Assembly (NCBI RefSeq): GCF_000219535.2
Contig: NZ_CP007806.1
Coordinates: forward strand, 1,708,501 to 1,772,500
DNA from: Brevibacillus laterosporus LMG 15441
GTDB lineage: Bacteria > Bacillota > Bacilli > Brevibacillales > Brevibacillaceae
Length of the DNA stretch: 64,000 nucleotides
Direction: 5' to 3'
The notes under the pieces were generated by a model. The model made no database searches. It was not told where the DNA came from and saw nothing but the letters and a program-made list of their open reading frames with translations. This document shows positions 63,171 to 64,000 of the stretch, piece after piece; the stretch's first letter is position 1, and each line of letters opens with the position of its first letter. The translations under genes and the position numbers were made by a program.

Positions 63171-64000
63171 GTGATACGAAATCACAAAAGAAAATGGATT
63201 GGATCTCTGCTCTTACTCTTGACCGCGTTTATTGTTACTTCAACCCCCTTTCATGATGTAACCTCTTTACCCAAAGAACTACGGTTGTTTGAAGGTTCCC
63301 TTAGCCAATTAAAGCTTTCCGTACCTGTAATGGGAACACTAGTAAACAGTAACCCCGAAATTTTGCAAGTAAACGGAATAGAAGCCCGTGAAGTACACGT
63401 CGATTTTAGCCAACCATTGCAAGTGGCACCCAAAAAAGTAGGGCAGGCTCGTCTGCAATGGCGAGTTGGCAAGCTTCCCATTAAAGAAGTTAAGGTTAAT
63501 GTGCTCCCCGATCTGAAAGTCATACCTGGCGGACAATCAATTGGTGTTAAGCTACAGACTGCTGGCGTTCTTGTAGTTGGCCATCATTTGGTTGATACAG
63601 GTAAAGAAAAAGTTTCACCTGGTGAAAAATCTGGCATTCATGTTGGAGATATGATTGTCAAAATGAATGATCTGTACATTAATGACATGAGTGAAGTCAA
63701 AAAGATTGTAAATGAAGCTGGTGCAAAGAACCAATCTATTCAACTCATGGTTGTACGTGGAAAAGAAAAGATCGTTTTGACACTTAAACCAGCACAAGAC
63801 AAAAAAGATAATCAGTATCGCATGGGACTTTATATTCGTGATTCCGCAGCAGGTGTGGGTACGTTAACTTTTTATGAGCCAGAATCAAAGGCATATGGAG
63901 CTCTTGGTCACGTCATTTCAGATGTAGATACAGGACAGCCTATCGTTGTGGGAGATGGACAAATCGTACAGGCTAGTGTTACTTCCATTGAGAAAGGGCA
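63171..64000 (+). CDS. spoIVB: SpoIVB signalling serine protease (3' end outside window)
   Basis: Forespore-made PDZ protease that triggers pro-sigma-K processing. The frame is open to the window end (276 codons seen). GTG 63171 has AGGAGTGA 7 bases upstream; an N-terminal helix lies at about 8-25. PDZ domain near 125-205 (GEKSGIHVGDMIVKMND). The catalytic His247 lies in GALGHVISD; the serine lies beyond the window. Position after recN matches Bacillus. Confidence 0.92.
   Translation, partial: MIRNHKRKWIGSLLLLLTAFIVTSTPFHDVTSLPKELRLFEGSLSQLKLSVPVMGTLVNSNPEILQVNGIEAREVHVDFSQPLQVAPKKVGQARLQWRVGKLPIKEVKVNVLPDLKVIPGGQSIGVKLQTAGVLVVGHHLVDTGKEKVSPGEKSGIHVGDMIVKMNDLYINDMSEVKKIVNEAGAKNQSIQLMVVRGKEKIVLTLKPAQDKKDNQYRMGLYIRDSAAGVGTLTFYEPESKAYGALGHVISDVDTGQPIVVGDGQIVQASVTSIEKG

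Noticed and set aside
1-64000. CRISPR arrays, prophage, IS elements, tRNA or rRNA
   Set aside because: No regularly spaced repeats, transposase or phage genes, or tRNA/rRNA-like segments could be found by reading.

Overview
The window is a stretch of ordinary chromosome from a low-to-medium GC, endospore-forming Firmicute. The protein sequences, the complete spoIIIAA-AH operon, the GerA-type germination receptor genes and spoIVB point to the Paenibacillaceae, most likely Brevibacillus (laterosporus-like). The genus is inferred from remembered family sequences, not from a search. There is no rRNA, tRNA, CRISPR array, IS element or prophage that I can support.

Layout. 1-6.0 kb: a siderophore-binding lipoprotein (5' end at the window edge), the wreck of a second one, a DUF4097 protein, an AAA ATPase, an AI-2E-family permease and a YkuD L,D-transpeptidase. 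6.0-7.4 kb: an MFS drug exporter whose leader can hide its own ribosome binding site and contains a short peptide ORF, a likely translational attenuator. 7.5-10.4 kb: copZ and copA, each with a CsoR-like operator. 10.4-16.7 kb: the cydABDC cytochrome bd operon behind a Rex/Fnr-like palindrome. 16.7-20.5 kb (minus strand): a germination receptor operon in the order B-A-C. 20.5-22.1 kb: a zinc/cadmium-type CDF exporter and a divergent 18-cysteine copper-storage-like protein separated by a CadC/CzrA-like operator. 22.1-24.1 kb: a Bce-type two-component system without its usual ABC transporter. 24.2-28.5 kb: a hydrolase, then deoR, pdp and deoC with a DeoR-like operator. 28.5-30.4 kb: a YkvI-like permease and an FMN reductase behind a Fur/PerR-like box.

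From 30.4 kb to the end the gene order follows the Bacillus subtilis yqh region and what comes after it: mntR, yqhO, yqhP, yqhQ, yqhR, aroQ, a Xaa-Pro peptidase, efp, yqhV, spoIIIAA-AH, accB, accC, yqhY, nusB, folD, xseA, xseB, ispA, dxs, tlyA, nadK, argR, recN and spoIVB (cut by the window end). This core is interrupted between efp and yqhV by about 5.4 kb of lineage-specific genes: a DUF1349 fragment, an ECF sigma factor with a 725-residue YcdB/YcdC-repeat partner, a DUF441 protein and the sulfolactate genes comB/comA. It also carries extra genes: amaP and a DUF2273 protein, a TsaD paralogue between nusB and folD, and a small membrane protein with an L7/L12-like tail before nadK.

Working together: the last 30 kb joins sporulation engulfment machinery (SpoIIIA channel, SpoIVB signalling protease) to fatty-acid, isoprenoid, folate and NADP supply and DNA repair. 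The first 30 kb is mostly envelope, metal (Fe, Cu, Zn, Mn) and respiratory adaptation. The most interesting unexplained signal is the exporter leader at 6.1-6.23 kb.
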